Under the pieces are notes generated by a model, which saw nothing but the letters and a program-made list of their open reading frames with translations, did not search any database and was not told where the DNA came from. From the NCBI GenBank assembly GCA_903632075.3, contig CAHIKZ030002024.1, positions 5,347,501 through 5,411,500 of the forward strand: 64,000 bases of DNA, in the 5' to 3' direction. This document shows positions 10,978-23,900 of the stretch, in pieces. Every line of letters starts with the position of its first letter. Positions within the stretch are counted from its first letter, which is position 1. The translations under genes and the position numbers were made by a program. This DNA is from Acanthosepion pharaonis. Its lineage: Eukaryota > Mollusca > Cephalopoda > Sepiida > Sepiidae.

Positions 10978-11349
10978 CTCTGTTACGAGGGATGTTTGTC
11001 CGCCATTGAACACTTTTGCTCGTTGCCTTTTTTTTACTCCTTGGATGTTATTCTATTTTTCTTCTGCCATCGAGCATGGTTTTTACACAGACTTAAATGC
11101 ATTCTTGTGGGGTTTTTTTCACAAATTTCCGCGAGTGTACAGTTATTGCCATTCTTGGTCATTTAATTATTCCCTCCTCGATCATTTTGGTGTTGATTAT
11201 GTTATTTATATATTCACCAATTACTCTTATTAAAACATTTTGAGTTGGTCGATGCGGAAATAAATTACCCAGTTCACTGAATGTCTAAGCTTGAGTTCCA
11301 GGCAGGAAACTGACAGTCATGGTCGGTTACATGTTCACCAGGAAATTAT

Positions 11350-11352
<3 letters not shown>
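10978..11352. other. Unassigned sequence
   Basis: Open frames here (for example 10975-11166) lack any recognised motif. Confidence 0.4.

Positions 11353-11422
<70 letters not shown>
11353..11422. repeat. (TA)n(TG)n compound microsatellite
   Basis: About 18 TA units then about 17 TG units, in the same order as the other compound tracts. Confidence 0.95.
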
Positions 11423-11424
<2 letters not shown>

Positions 11425-12423
11425 TGGGTTGCTGGAAGATCTCGGACTGACCAAGAAAATTTTTAAAATATTTTTTTCGTCATTTAGTTATATACGTAAT
11501 GCCTAATTACAGATCTTGTTACGAAAAAAAAAATGTCTCTTTATGCAGTGATTCATTTTGAAAGAATATATATAGAGATAAGAGCTTGATGAAAGTGTGC
11601 GCGACAACTGTAAGGAAACAATTCTCAAATAAAGCTTCAAATGGATTGATCAAGTTGCTCGCAAGAGCATCAGAATAATCTTATAGTAGCTTTTGCATGA
11701 AGGGCTTGCCCATAGAAAGCAATCAGCCGATAAACAGAAACAGTGTTACAAGGACGACCTGAATGATTCACTGGCCATATCAAAAATCAAGACTAGGAGT
11801 TCCATGCATATGATTATATCACTCACCGGAAGAGGGTTTATGTGGAAAAGGTTGCTTTTGAGATATATCAGTCTCAAAAAAAAAAAATAATAATAAAATA
11901 AAATAAATTGAAATGTTGTGTTTGAAAAGTTATTGAATCGTAACTTCTTGACCATATAGCTTTGCTTGAGTAAAGCAGAAACATTAAATCATACGCGATG
12001 TCACGAACTCTGAGCAAATAAAAATGGCAATAGCTACTGGGAATCCACGTTATATTTGTGTAAAGATTTGCTGGGTTGACAAATTGAACAGTAATAAAAA
12101 TAGGCCTTATCATAATTAAATGTGTTTCATCTCTGTTTGTGACATAGATTTTAAAAGTTTGCCCGATTTAATATGTGATATTCGCTCAAAGCCCATCGAA
12201 GATTTACAATATATTTTGTGATGCTTACGCTTATTCAAAGGGACGGCAGCCATCATAAAATAATATACTCTCGCTCACCGATTGAGCTCTATGGAGAAAA
12301 GGGAGTTTTTAACGGCTGCTGCTGCTGCTTCGATGCATCTTCTCTTCGTAAGAATTGAGCGCCATGGCGGCCGGTATGGCGTTTATATAACACGTATATT
12401 ATGCATTAAAAATTCCCTTTCTC
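11423..12423. other. Unassigned AT-rich sequence
   Basis: An A-rich run lies near 11876-11895 and a short (GCT)n near 12317-12328. No gene is recognised. Confidence 0.4.
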
Positions 12424-12545
12424 TGCGCAGATAACCTAGGGCTAAGAGTCTCTGACTGATGGCAAATCGGTCGAGTTTCGATCCCGGTGTGAAGCAATCG
12501 CATGTTTAGCCATACTGATGAGCTGTGATGCAGCGAAACAGATAG
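12424..12545 (+). mobile_element. Possible SINE fragment with B-box-like motif
   Basis: The stretch contains gagtttcgatccc, resembling a Pol III B box, and is related to 10652-10727. No good A box is seen, so the call is tentative. Confidence 0.35.
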
Positions 12546-12890
12546 ATACATACTCTTCTTACCTCGCAATAATTTGACGGTTATCGACTTAGTAAAAGTA
12601 TGAAAACATTTTTTTTCCTTCAAACATATATATATATATATTGCTGATGTTTTCTGACAATGGCAAACAATGGCGTATTCCTCTCGGAAATATGGTTCAA
12701 ATAGTAAAGCAAAGGTCTACAAAGTATAAATCTTCTATGACAATATTTTAAGCAGATAAATATTTTCTGAAATTCAGGAAGGCTGGTAAGGAAATTTACA
12801 ATTTCCAAAGTAAATAATGTGGAGAATTTACTTAGTTGCGTCAATGTATGAGGTCTCAGAGGTAGCTGGATATTTGATTAAAAGACAGCA

Positions 12891-12892
<2 letters not shown>

Positions 12893-12929
<37 letters not shown>

Positions 12930-13004
12930 GAAATATAGTCTAGTCTATAGTGTGCTATATTTATGAGATAAAGTGCTGAATATCAGAGATAGAGCGTGTG
13001 TAAA
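12893..13004. repeat. (TA)n and a short dispersed segment
   Basis: (TA)n spans about 12893-12926. The 12955-13000 stretch shares aatatcagagatagagc with 5425-5441. The sequence at 12546-12892 before it is unassigned. Confidence 0.65.
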
Positions 13005-13120
13005 TATAAAAGTGAACATAGAAGTCAACACTTAGAGGCGACAGTCTGTTTCATGCCTGACGATTGCATATAGCATGAAACAGACTGTCGCCTCTAAGTG
13101 TTGACTTCTATGTTCACTTT

Positions 13121-13124
<4 letters not shown>
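13005..13124. repeat. Perfect 52-bp foldback beside (TA)n
   Basis: 13005-13056 and 13073-13124 are exact reverse complements with a 16-nt loop. The right arm runs straight into (TA)n(TG)n. The arms share no sequence with the 10.8-kb foldback, so the two arose separately. Confidence 0.95.

Positions 13125-13187
<63 letters not shown>
13125..13187. repeat. (TA)n(TG)n compound microsatellite
   Basis: A TA tract then about 22 TG units, immediately after the foldback. Confidence 0.95.
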
Positions 13188-13601
13188 ACCTTTATATGGC
13201 TTGTCGTAAAGCCCGGACTTTATCGCAGTGCCGATTTGAGATAATTCTTATTATCTCTTGGATGTGTTGGAATCAGTTTTTATTAAGTCCTACCAGCCAA
13301 CTCTTTTGAGATGAAGAAATGGTTGGTGAGCTTAAAGGAATTTCATTTAATCCAAATAAACATTCCTTCATCAAGAATGCCTTTAATATTATATTTCTTT
13401 TGCATATAGCATTTTTCTAGTGTCGTATCAGTGTTTTTAGTCGACGTGCACATCTTTTATCCTCTATTGTGCCTGTGACGAGAGAGGACCAATAAACCGG
13501 TTTAGCTGTCTTATTTTAATCTTTGTTATGTTTCAGTATTATCATTTTACGGTAATATATCTATATATATCTATATATCTATCTATCTATCTATCTATCT
13601 A

Positions 13602-13644
<43 letters not shown>

Positions 13645-14893
13645 TGAATTGTTTCTTTATTTTTCAATTTTTTTTAAATGTCTGATTTTATCTCTTTCAT
13701 ATTTCCCAAATAATATTTATAAATTCTACATTGCCTACAGGACGAAACTAGAAAAAAAAACTTTAGCTATATATCTGAGAGTACGAACGATTTCCAAGTG
13801 CTCAAAAAATTCTTTAGAAAACTACTCACTTTGTAAGATGTCTTATAGAGTTTGTCGCATCAAAGTATCGTCATTTTAATTATTTCGCTACTACCTAACG
13901 AAATGGAGAAAATCTTAATCAGAGACTGATAAGATCTACAGCAAGAATGAAACTTCTATCAGATATAGCTTTTATTACAATATTTATTTTTTTTATTATT
14001 GTTCTGTTTCATTGTTGGTTCATATGATTTATTTCTTACTCTGTATATATACGATAAGCACGTATCATCTGTTCATTACATATATGTTTTCACATTACAT
14101 TGTAATTATTGTGCTATTTTATTATTAGTTATTCCTGTCAAACTCCTATTGTTCGTAATAAGAACTACGTCACGAACAAATATTCTATCCCTCACATGAC
14201 CCTTATTAAAGTACATTCATATAATTGATCTGTTTTTTTATTAGGTGTTAATCAGGAAGAGGAGCTTATTTCGGGCAAATCACTGAGAATAAAGATAATT
14301 CCTCTTCTAAATCCTTCAGATAAAACCTATTCGGATTCTAGTGCAACGTGTTCAGCCACGGAGCTATTTATATCTGTACAATTAAATAGAAACTGGCATA
14401 AAATAAAATCGAAATAAATTTCTTGAATTATTCCGGAAGCAACAAGTTATGGCCATGAATGGCAGGCTTTTTCATAAAGTAGATCTTTATCGAAATCATA
14501 AAATCCTATTTTGCGCTAAGTTTTATCCTTGCGCAGTTTTCATTTCTCTTATTATAACATAATTGAAAATAAATGGCAGAGAGTAATCGAAGGTGTCGTG
14601 GCATTCGCTACATAGCCGTACGGAACTTTAATCAATTAAGACCTCCTGATATGAAGTTCGTTCCCCGTGTAAGGCAGTACTTAGTAATTTATTATCCATA
14701 CGAACTAGCGGCTTAAATCATTCTTCTTCTAAGATATGAAAATAGAACCCTGAACTTATAAAATCCACTTCATCCAATATACGAGGTTGGACGGAAACAT
14801 TCCCCGCCAGCACAAGGGGTTCTAAAATAAAGTTTTTTAGTCAGATTATGGGCCATAAATTTTAGCAAAATCATTCATACATACGTACATATA
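13188..14893. other. Unassigned sequence with (TATC)n/(TA)n at 13549-13642
   Basis: A mixed TATC, TCTA and TA microsatellite lies at about 13549-13642. The rest, including the open frames at 13649-13879 and 13999-14199, shows no family motif. Confidence 0.45.
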
Positions 14894-15134
14894 TGTTGTG
14901 GTAGGATCCACCTAATTTGCATAGTGGAGTACCGAAGAGAGGGAGGAATCAAGAGATTCAACCAGAGACTCTGCCCGACTGCGACTCAGTCAACACATTC
15001 TCCAGGAACGGTCTTACCAGGAATATACAAGAGACTATATGTAAATATTGTGTACACTTTCTTGTTTCAATGCATTTTGTTCTAAGTACATTTTGTGTTG
15101 CATTATTATTCCATGCATTAGTCAAGTTTCAACA
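14894..15134 (+). mobile_element. Solo LTR, second copy with TATA-box deletion
   Basis: This is the same LTR as 117-383, with very few substitutions. It lacks 26 bp that in the first copy carry the TATA-like box; the deletion falls between two gtaccg direct repeats. The flanks atata (14889-14893) and atatt (15135-15139) are a plausible decayed 5-bp target duplication. No internal retrotransposon region is attached. Confidence 0.8.
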
Positions 15135-15159
15135 ATATTAAAACAATAAATAACAGTTT

Positions 15160-15700
15160 ATCATAACAAAGAATGATCATGAAAATATTCGTAGAAAAGA
15201 CAGAGGGAAGCCACATCACGGCGGTGAGAAATTTGCTCATGTCGAGATGCCAGGTCAAGATCGATAATATTACAGACCCCTTCTTTGGATATTGTTACGA
15301 ATCTTGAGATATATTGTAGGAGCTTCAGGCCATATATAGCAGCAATACTTAATGCACAGACGAATGGTAGATTTATAAATATGAAAAATTGATTCTGACG
15401 AGAAAAATTGTCTGATACGAAACCGTGAACCAAGTGCCCTAGCATCAGCCCTTGCAATTGTTTCAATGTCAGTGGAAAACATGAGTCTAAGAAGGCTCAA
15501 ATAGTTGATCTCCTGGAGGGTTACCATCAGCCATAATGATGGTAGGGATTAAATGTTATCTAGGGTAATTAAATGAAAGCAGTTCTGTTTTGGATTCATT
15601 ATAAATTACAAGAAATTCCACTGAGTTTAGATAATATTCGAGGGCAGCTGTCAGTTTTAATTTGCTGGACATGGACAATAAATAGTCCTTCCATCAGCAT
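15160..15700 (-). mobile_element. LINE 3' fragment (minus)
   Basis: The minus strand reads IYKSTIRLCIKYCCYIWPEA, then ICN-like VCNIIDLDLASRHEQISHRR, then DVASLCLFYEYF, the post-RT region of the same jockey/CR1-like LINE as at 41848 and 49494. Upstream motifs on that strand (ARADARALGSRFRIRQFFSS) fit KVGSLCRARKFFSS of better copies. Frameshifts break it. It begins directly after the LTR at 14894. Confidence 0.8.
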
Positions 15701-16000
15701 AAATACCTATTTGGGAACTTTCTAAAAACACAACTAGAGACAGAAAATTTAATCGAAAGTCTGTATATCACTGGGAATTTTCAAACACAAGAAGAAGAAG
15801 AGCGATGATGAGATGAGAATTTGGGATCTTTCTTTAGAAAAATTCTTGGTATGTGTGCGATTAGGACATCAGATACTGTAAGAACTCCTACAATGCGAAA
15901 TATGCTTCGGCTTTAAACCCACAGCGGGTTGGTAAACTGTAAATATAATACAAATCAATCAATATATCAACTTCAGAAAAGTTCATTCGACAAAATGTTT

Positions 16001-16009
<9 letters not shown>
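15701..16009. other. Unassigned sequence
   Basis: Nothing is recognised. Confidence 0.4.

Positions 16010-16085
<76 letters not shown>
16010..16085. repeat. (TA)n(TG)n compound microsatellite
   Basis: About 15 TA units followed by about 21 TG units. Confidence 0.95.
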
Positions 16086-16087
<2 letters not shown>

Positions 16088-16649
16088 TTAGGCAGCGAAT
16101 TCTCTTTTAGGCATGTCTGATTAAATAAATTATAGACATCATGTCTGCTTATTCTTAGCATAATGCGTTTTTACTCACGGATAAACTTGCTCGAAGCAAT
16201 CTACATTAAAAAACTGAATCAGTTACGAATACTGTAATAATTTTCTTAAATGTCTATAAATTGAAATGTTTTTCCCGTTTTAATGCGCGCATGACCATGA
16301 CATTCCAACATAGAAGAAACATAAATGGATAATCTTTTCACGTTCCAATGAACGCTAAGCATGACTATCAATGGTTGCATTCTTTTTGCAAAAAGAAAAA
16401 AAAATCAGTGGAATAGTAATAAATAGTTTTGTCATACTACTTGCAATCCTGAAGATGATCGCAGAAAGAGATGGAAAGTACTTGGGAAATAAAAGCGATT
16501 TTCACATTTATAGAGCATTCCTTGCATCATTTGATTCCTTGCATGCAACTTGGCGTCGTACTGTCGGCGTGGGGTATTATGTATATTTATGAATATATAT
16601 TTAATAAGTCTGCTACTTTGCACTGAGCAGCGTTTTATTTTCATCAAAG

Positions 16650-16656
<7 letters not shown>
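16086..16656. other. Unassigned sequence
   Basis: No gene or repeat is recognised. Confidence 0.4.
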
Positions 16657-16680
<24 letters not shown>

Positions 16681-16744
16681 GTATATATATGTGTATGTGT
16701 GTGTGTGTGTGTGTGTACATTTTATTTATATTTACATTTATTTA

Positions 16745-16820
<76 letters not shown>

Positions 16821-16822
16821 AA
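16657..16822. repeat. Mixed (CT)n, (TA)n, (TG)n, (GATA)n microsatellites
   Basis: Tracts in order: CT, TA, TG (about 16690-16715), TTTATAT repeats, TA (about 16749-16785) and GATA (about 16786-16822). Confidence 0.9.
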
Positions 16823-16839
16823 TATAGATAATTATACTC

Positions 16840-17117
16840 GTTTCGAAAAAACCCTCGAATTTTTGATTTGCCAATAATCAAATCAATCTCGAGGGAAAAA
16901 AGGTTTTAAAAAAAAGAAAGAGCTACAAACATGAAAGTCTGTCGAAAAAATCGCACAGATGCAGGTTTGAAGACCAAAAAAAAAAACCCGATACGAGTAA
17001 ACAACTAACTAACAAAAGAGCTCAATACAACCGTAGAGCAGACCTAGATAAACCTAGTGAGCCAAACAAACATATTTAGGTTTCACCTAAACCGATCGTC
17101 AGGAAAATCGGCTCACT

Positions 17118-17191
<74 letters not shown>
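16840..17191. repeat. Imperfect hairpins ending in (TA)n
   Basis: ccctcga...gatttg at about 16850-16871 pairs with caaatcaatctcgaggg at about 16880-16896. At the other end, 17052-17063 (acctagtgagcc) pairs exactly with 17110-17121, which runs straight into (TA)n at 17121-17191. The middle is A-rich and unassigned. Confidence 0.65.
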
Positions 17192-17196
<5 letters not shown>

Positions 17197-17448
17197 TAAT
17201 ATAGCATGATAGTTTCATGCAGTTCTTGCAATCTTTAACACTGAAAATTCATAGACTGAGCAAGGTACAAATGTATGTATAAACCATAGTTGGTAGACTA
17301 AAAAGTCTTGCAAGTTCACCAGAACACAACAGTTGGTCGTCCAGTTCGTATGTTTGTAACTGGGTGTATGTAAGTGTTTTTTAATCTATTCGTTTTTTTT
17401 TGTTTTAAAACCATTATATATATATATGTGTGTGTGTATGCGTGTGTA

Positions 17449-17508
<60 letters not shown>

Positions 17509-17889
17509 AATAAAGAAAAAGTAGGAAACGTATCTCAGTCTAACTTCACTTTTATTAAAGCTTCGTTAGAGATCGAGATAGAATTGAAAAAAAACAATGA
17601 GACATTGAATAATGGTATGTTATGATTTTTGGTTAGTTTTTATTGGTCAGATACGTGTCACGTGTATTAACGCAATAAATGATATATAAATATGTGTGAG
17701 GAACATTTCGAACGTTAAAGTGTGTAAGAGGGTTTGAGTGTGTATGTAAAGAAACGCTTGTTTCCTAGGTGTATGTTATGTTAGATGATAACGTTAATGT
17801 GTGTGTCTGATCTACATTTATTTTATAATATATATATATATATATATGATCTATATATATATATTTATATATATATATATATATATATT

Positions 17890-17948
<59 letters not shown>

Positions 17949-18132
17949 AATAGACTGATCCACTATTTTAACAGTAGTTTATAAATTAACATTAACATTA
18001 ATATTTACAATTTACAACGATATGTTTCCAATCCGTTCCTGACGATTTACATGTGTATGGAACTCAGATGCCGACATAATGGCACGTTCAAATTCATGCA
18101 GTTTGGGAACTAGCGAAAGTAGATCGTAACTA
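17192..18132. other. Unassigned sequence with (TA)n/(TG)n tracts
   Basis: Microsatellites lie at about 17415-17503 (TA, TG, TA) and 17827-17945 (interrupted TA). Nothing else is recognised. Confidence 0.5.
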
Positions 18133-18832
18133 TCTCTATCTATAAAAGGCAAGATGTGTGTGTGTAACGAATGCATGACCGCAATTTTCGACGGATTTGC
18201 ACCAAAATTTACATGCACCTGCTCCATGTTAGCGGGAAGGCCAAGACGCACTTTGCATTTCCCAGTGGAAATAATCGATTTTTCATGCTTTTACGGCAGT
18301 TTTCATATAGTTTGCGGCCATTTTCTACTGGCCAGCGTGAGAGCCAACAGCTGACTGACACGAATGTTAATTAGCATGCTAGCAAGCAAAAAAAATCGAT
18401 AGCTGCATTCGTCACAGGTGGGGAAAATTTAAATCTGCATGGCACTTTACTCCAATTGGCTCATTCGCTTGCTTAAACTCAGCGTTGATTCTGATTCCGC
18501 AGAACTGGGTTGGGTGTGAAAAAGTATTTGTTGTTAACATTCTTTTTTCATTCGGTTCTTCCAGTTACGAGTCCTTTTTTAAAGCTGATCGTTTTGTGTT
18601 TATTTTGTTTAATTCTTTTTTCGTAACAGATTTAATGTTTAGTATAGAGATTCGAAAAAATTCGCAGTGTGAGATAGGCAAGAAGTTTAGTATGTAACAA
18701 CAGCAACACGGAAAAGGGCACTCTTTTAAAGGTAAAGAAGGGTAAAAATATTTTAAGTCAAGTGATAGTGATTGCTGTATGAGTCGTACGATTTTTGAAT
18801 CAAGCACGAGCAACGCCGGGTCATGCTGCTAG
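18133..18832 (+). mobile_element. Probable non-autonomous Helitron
   Basis: The 5' end (tctataaaaggcaagatgtg, with TC preceded by A) and the 3' end (gcaacgccgggtcatgctgc, ending CTAG before T) match the pattern of animal Helitrons: 5' TC, 3' CTRR, insertion between A and T, and a GC-rich subterminal hairpin-like stretch. The exact 5' base is uncertain (18133 or 18139). There is no Rep/helicase coding sequence, so it would be mobilised in trans. Confidence 0.6.
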
Positions 18833-20619
<1,787 letters not shown>

Positions 20620-20621
20620 TA

Positions 20622-21790
20622 GTGCCACGCAAAGTTTACAACACATTACAAAAACTGTTTTTAGTTATTTCTAATACACTTACATTAATTAAATTTTACT
20701 GTTCGTAGAACATATATTTAGGTATTCAGTCGAAACATCGGATTTTTTTAAAAACTTCAAAAAAGTATAACTCTGAGAAATAACGATATTTAGTAATTCA
20801 AAATTTACCATAACGTAAATGTGTTCAAATTTTACTAGAATGTTCCAAATTAGGATGGTGTTGTTTTTTAAAACGTTCCAGATTAATTTTAATTTTACTT
20901 TTAGAAATGATTAAAAGTATTGCGTCATTCTTGACAAAATGGGGAAAAGCAAAATAATTAATCAAGACCTCCGTAAACGTATTGTTGACCTTCATACAAA
21001 TGAACTTTTTTATAGGAAGGTACCTGTTCAGTTAAATGTACCATTAAGTTTAGTTAGTTCGTCACTGGAATATGTGTCATTCCATTTGTCCCCTAAAAAG
21101 CTCTTGTTGTCCTAGAAAGGTAACGGAATATACAAGATTATTGGCGAGAAAAGTTAGCAACGAGTCCCAGTTACGCTTAAAGAATTTTAGGGAGGACTAA
21201 AAGTAGGTGGAGTAAAAGTGAGTTCGCATACTATTATTCGTTCACTTCGTAGATATGAAATCTTTCGGGGACTCCAAGAAAAAAAAAAACACATCTTACG
21301 CGAAAACACGTTTTTGCTAGAATGGATTTTGCAAACGAGCATTGAACCAAACCTGCAACGTTTTGGTCAGATGAAAGGAAAACTGAAATTTTTGGCAGAA
21401 ATGCTGTAGTAAAGGTCTGGAGAAATAAGGGTAATGAATATTCACCGAAAAATACTATCCAAACAATAAAATTTGAAGGCAGATCAATCATGACCTGGGG
21501 TTGCTTTAGTCTCCAAGGCGTAGGGAAAATTGAAAAAATAGAAGGTAGGATGAATGCAGCATATTATAGGTGTGTTTTGGAGAGAAATTTACGTCTGCTG
21601 CATATTCACTGGGTTTGAAACCAGGTTGGGTTTTTCAACAAGACAACGATTCTAATCATGGTTAAGTAGAAAGACGAATAAATGTTCTAGAAATGGCCAA
21701 GTCAATCGCCAGATGTCAATCTGATTGAAAATTTATGGAGAGAGCTAAAACTGAGAATTAGCATGAGAAATTTTATAAAAACTAAATAAA
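20622..21790 (+). pseudogene. Decayed Tc1-like transposon with transposase pseudogene
   Basis: The transposase frame begins at ATG 20939 (MGKSKIINQDLRKRIVDLHT), the usual Tc1 N-terminal helix-turn-helix start. Further pieces in three frames include an LFGQ-like stretch (FGQMKGKLKF, near 21361), SIMTWGCFSLQGVGKIEK at about 21487-21540, FQQDND near 21637 (second catalytic Asp kept) and WPSQSPDVNLIENLW at about 21693-21738 (catalytic Glu kept). The first catalytic Asp region is scrambled. Many stops and frameshifts make it dead. The left end (gtgccacgcaaag) follows TATC repeats; no matching right inverted repeat is seen. Confidence 0.82.
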
Positions 21791-21818
21791 AGCACCTTGT
21801 CTGTCGTATTCAATGAAA

Positions 21819-21822
<4 letters not shown>

Positions 21823-21885
<63 letters not shown>

Positions 21886-22009
21886 AAAATCATACAAAAT
21901 AGCCATTTTGTTTCAACATACTCAGTGTCTTATCAAGTGATGATGTTGAAGTAAAATCTTTTAAGAATAAGTTGTTGGTTATTGGAATTCATTATATAAT
22001 TATATTACT

Positions 22010-22079
<70 letters not shown>

Positions 22080-22441
22080 AATAAAAAAAAGACACGTTAA
22101 GATTCCATGTAATAAGCTATTTCACCATAACCCCCTTAACAGGGTTCTTTGTTTCAAGTATACGCAAAGTTAACGAAGTGAGGAAGTGAGGTGGGAGAGA
22201 GGATATGAGTGTGTCTTATCATTTTAGATGATTTTGAAGATAAAATGGATGTTTCAAATCTAATAGTCTAATTGATAAAAGGTGGTTATGAGCGATAAGG
22301 ACTACATTAAGGAAGACGTTACAATAACCCCAATAAATTACACGACAGGTTTCATTCAAATTCTAGACGCTGTCATTCCGTTACTTTAACGTGCCAATTA
22401 GGTTTGATAAATATCTAAATTTTAAAACAATCTACGAAGAA

Positions 22442-22487
<46 letters not shown>
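21823..22487. repeat. Three long (TA)n tracts with unassigned spacers
   Basis: TA tracts lie at about 21823-21885, 22013-22078 and 22447-22487. The spacers hold nothing recognised. Confidence 0.9.
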
Positions 22488-23900
22488 TCCGAAGCAACTC
22501 TGTCGTGTGAAAAACACAACAGTCGACAAATTTAGAAAGACCACTGAAAGTAGAAAACAAAAGCCTGAAGAAAGACCATCTGAAAGTACAAAATCTTTAA
22601 TATCAAATCAGCATTTTGTTGCAGTTTTTTTTTTTTACGAATTAAAGAAGATTTTCGGTAACTATGTGGTTCTGTATTACAAAAAAATCTAATGTATAAC
22701 AGGTGATTTAAATTCTCATACAAGGAGTCCTGTTTTATTGATAAAACAAATTTTGAGATTAAAATGCAGGAGGTCCATGTTTTAGATTTGAAGAGCAACT
22801 TATCAGATAAATTTCATGAAATGGAAATCAATTTGTTTAGTGGACTCAGCAGGCAAAATGAATCGTCTTCAAGAATGATCTAAAATATAAAAAAAAAATT
22901 ACCTACCTACCTGTCTGTCTGTCTGTCTATCCATCAAAGAATTTTTCACAAAAAATATTACGCCCAGGTTTAAAATATATTGACAATAAATGATTAAATT
23001 TACTAAAAAAAAATGAAAATTGAAATTTTATTCATTTAATAATTTAATAATAAGTCGCTTTCAGAAAATGAAAAGGTTTATTTTTGAAAATCCAAAAGTT
23101 ATTTATTTAGTAGCTGATTTAAAGTATAATTAATCTGATTTGAAAAAAAATATTATTTACTTTAAGTTTTTACAAATCGATGTGCATTTTTTTTAAGTCC
23201 TCGGTAATCTTAAATATTTTAGAAAATATTGAAAACGGAATTTAAAAAACTCTAATCGTAAATATTCAAACGTCGATACGTAATGATAAAGGTTTTAAAA
23301 AAAGATATTTAAATGACTTTTATTCTGTTTTCAATTTTTATTTCGTAAATAGTTTTCTTAATAACAGTTTTCACTTAATTACCTAACGGACTGAAATAAT
23401 TTCATTATAAAATTATAATTAAAATGTTACTTGTAAAAAATTATTCATCGATTTTAGAAAATTCAATAAAAATAATCAAAAAAATAGTTTTGGTCTTTCT
23501 TTTTTTTTCGAATTGATTTTAACTAAAGATTTTGACAATTTAGTGATAAAACAAATTTTGAGATTAAATTTTTTTTATTTCATGAAATTTTAGGTGGGGC
23601 AAAATTTATATTTATTTCTAAAAAAAATGAAGTAATTTTATTCATAAGTCCAGAATGCAGTTATTTCATTTTTTCGATGTGTTTTTATTAAACTCTAGTA
23701 CTGTCGATCGCTGACAAAATATCGTATAATTTAAACATTATACGGTAAAAGAAATTTATAATCAAAGAATTTCAATGAAAAGTTTTTTAATTCCGTTTTT
23801 TTTTCAGACGATGAGTTTATTTTGACTTTTCAGCAGAATGCATTGTTTATTAAAATATTTAAAATGTATATAAAATATCATTTACAAAGAGTTATTTCCC
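22488..23900. other. Unassigned, extremely AT-rich sequence
   Basis: The stretch is dominated by A- and T-runs with a short (CTGT)n at about 22909-22928. No gene signal is seen. Confidence 0.45.

Noticed and set aside
10630..11233. Open frames on both strands across the 10.8-kb palindrome, sharing the peptide IGKLVIADAF
   Set aside because: The shared peptide on both strands is a direct result of the inverted repeat, not homologous genes.
14889..15139. Intact LTR retrotransposon spanning 117-15134 with two LTRs
   Set aside because: The 15 kb between hold only unrelated LINE, SINE and microsatellite sequence. The first LTR has its own target duplication on both sides, so each is a solo LTR.
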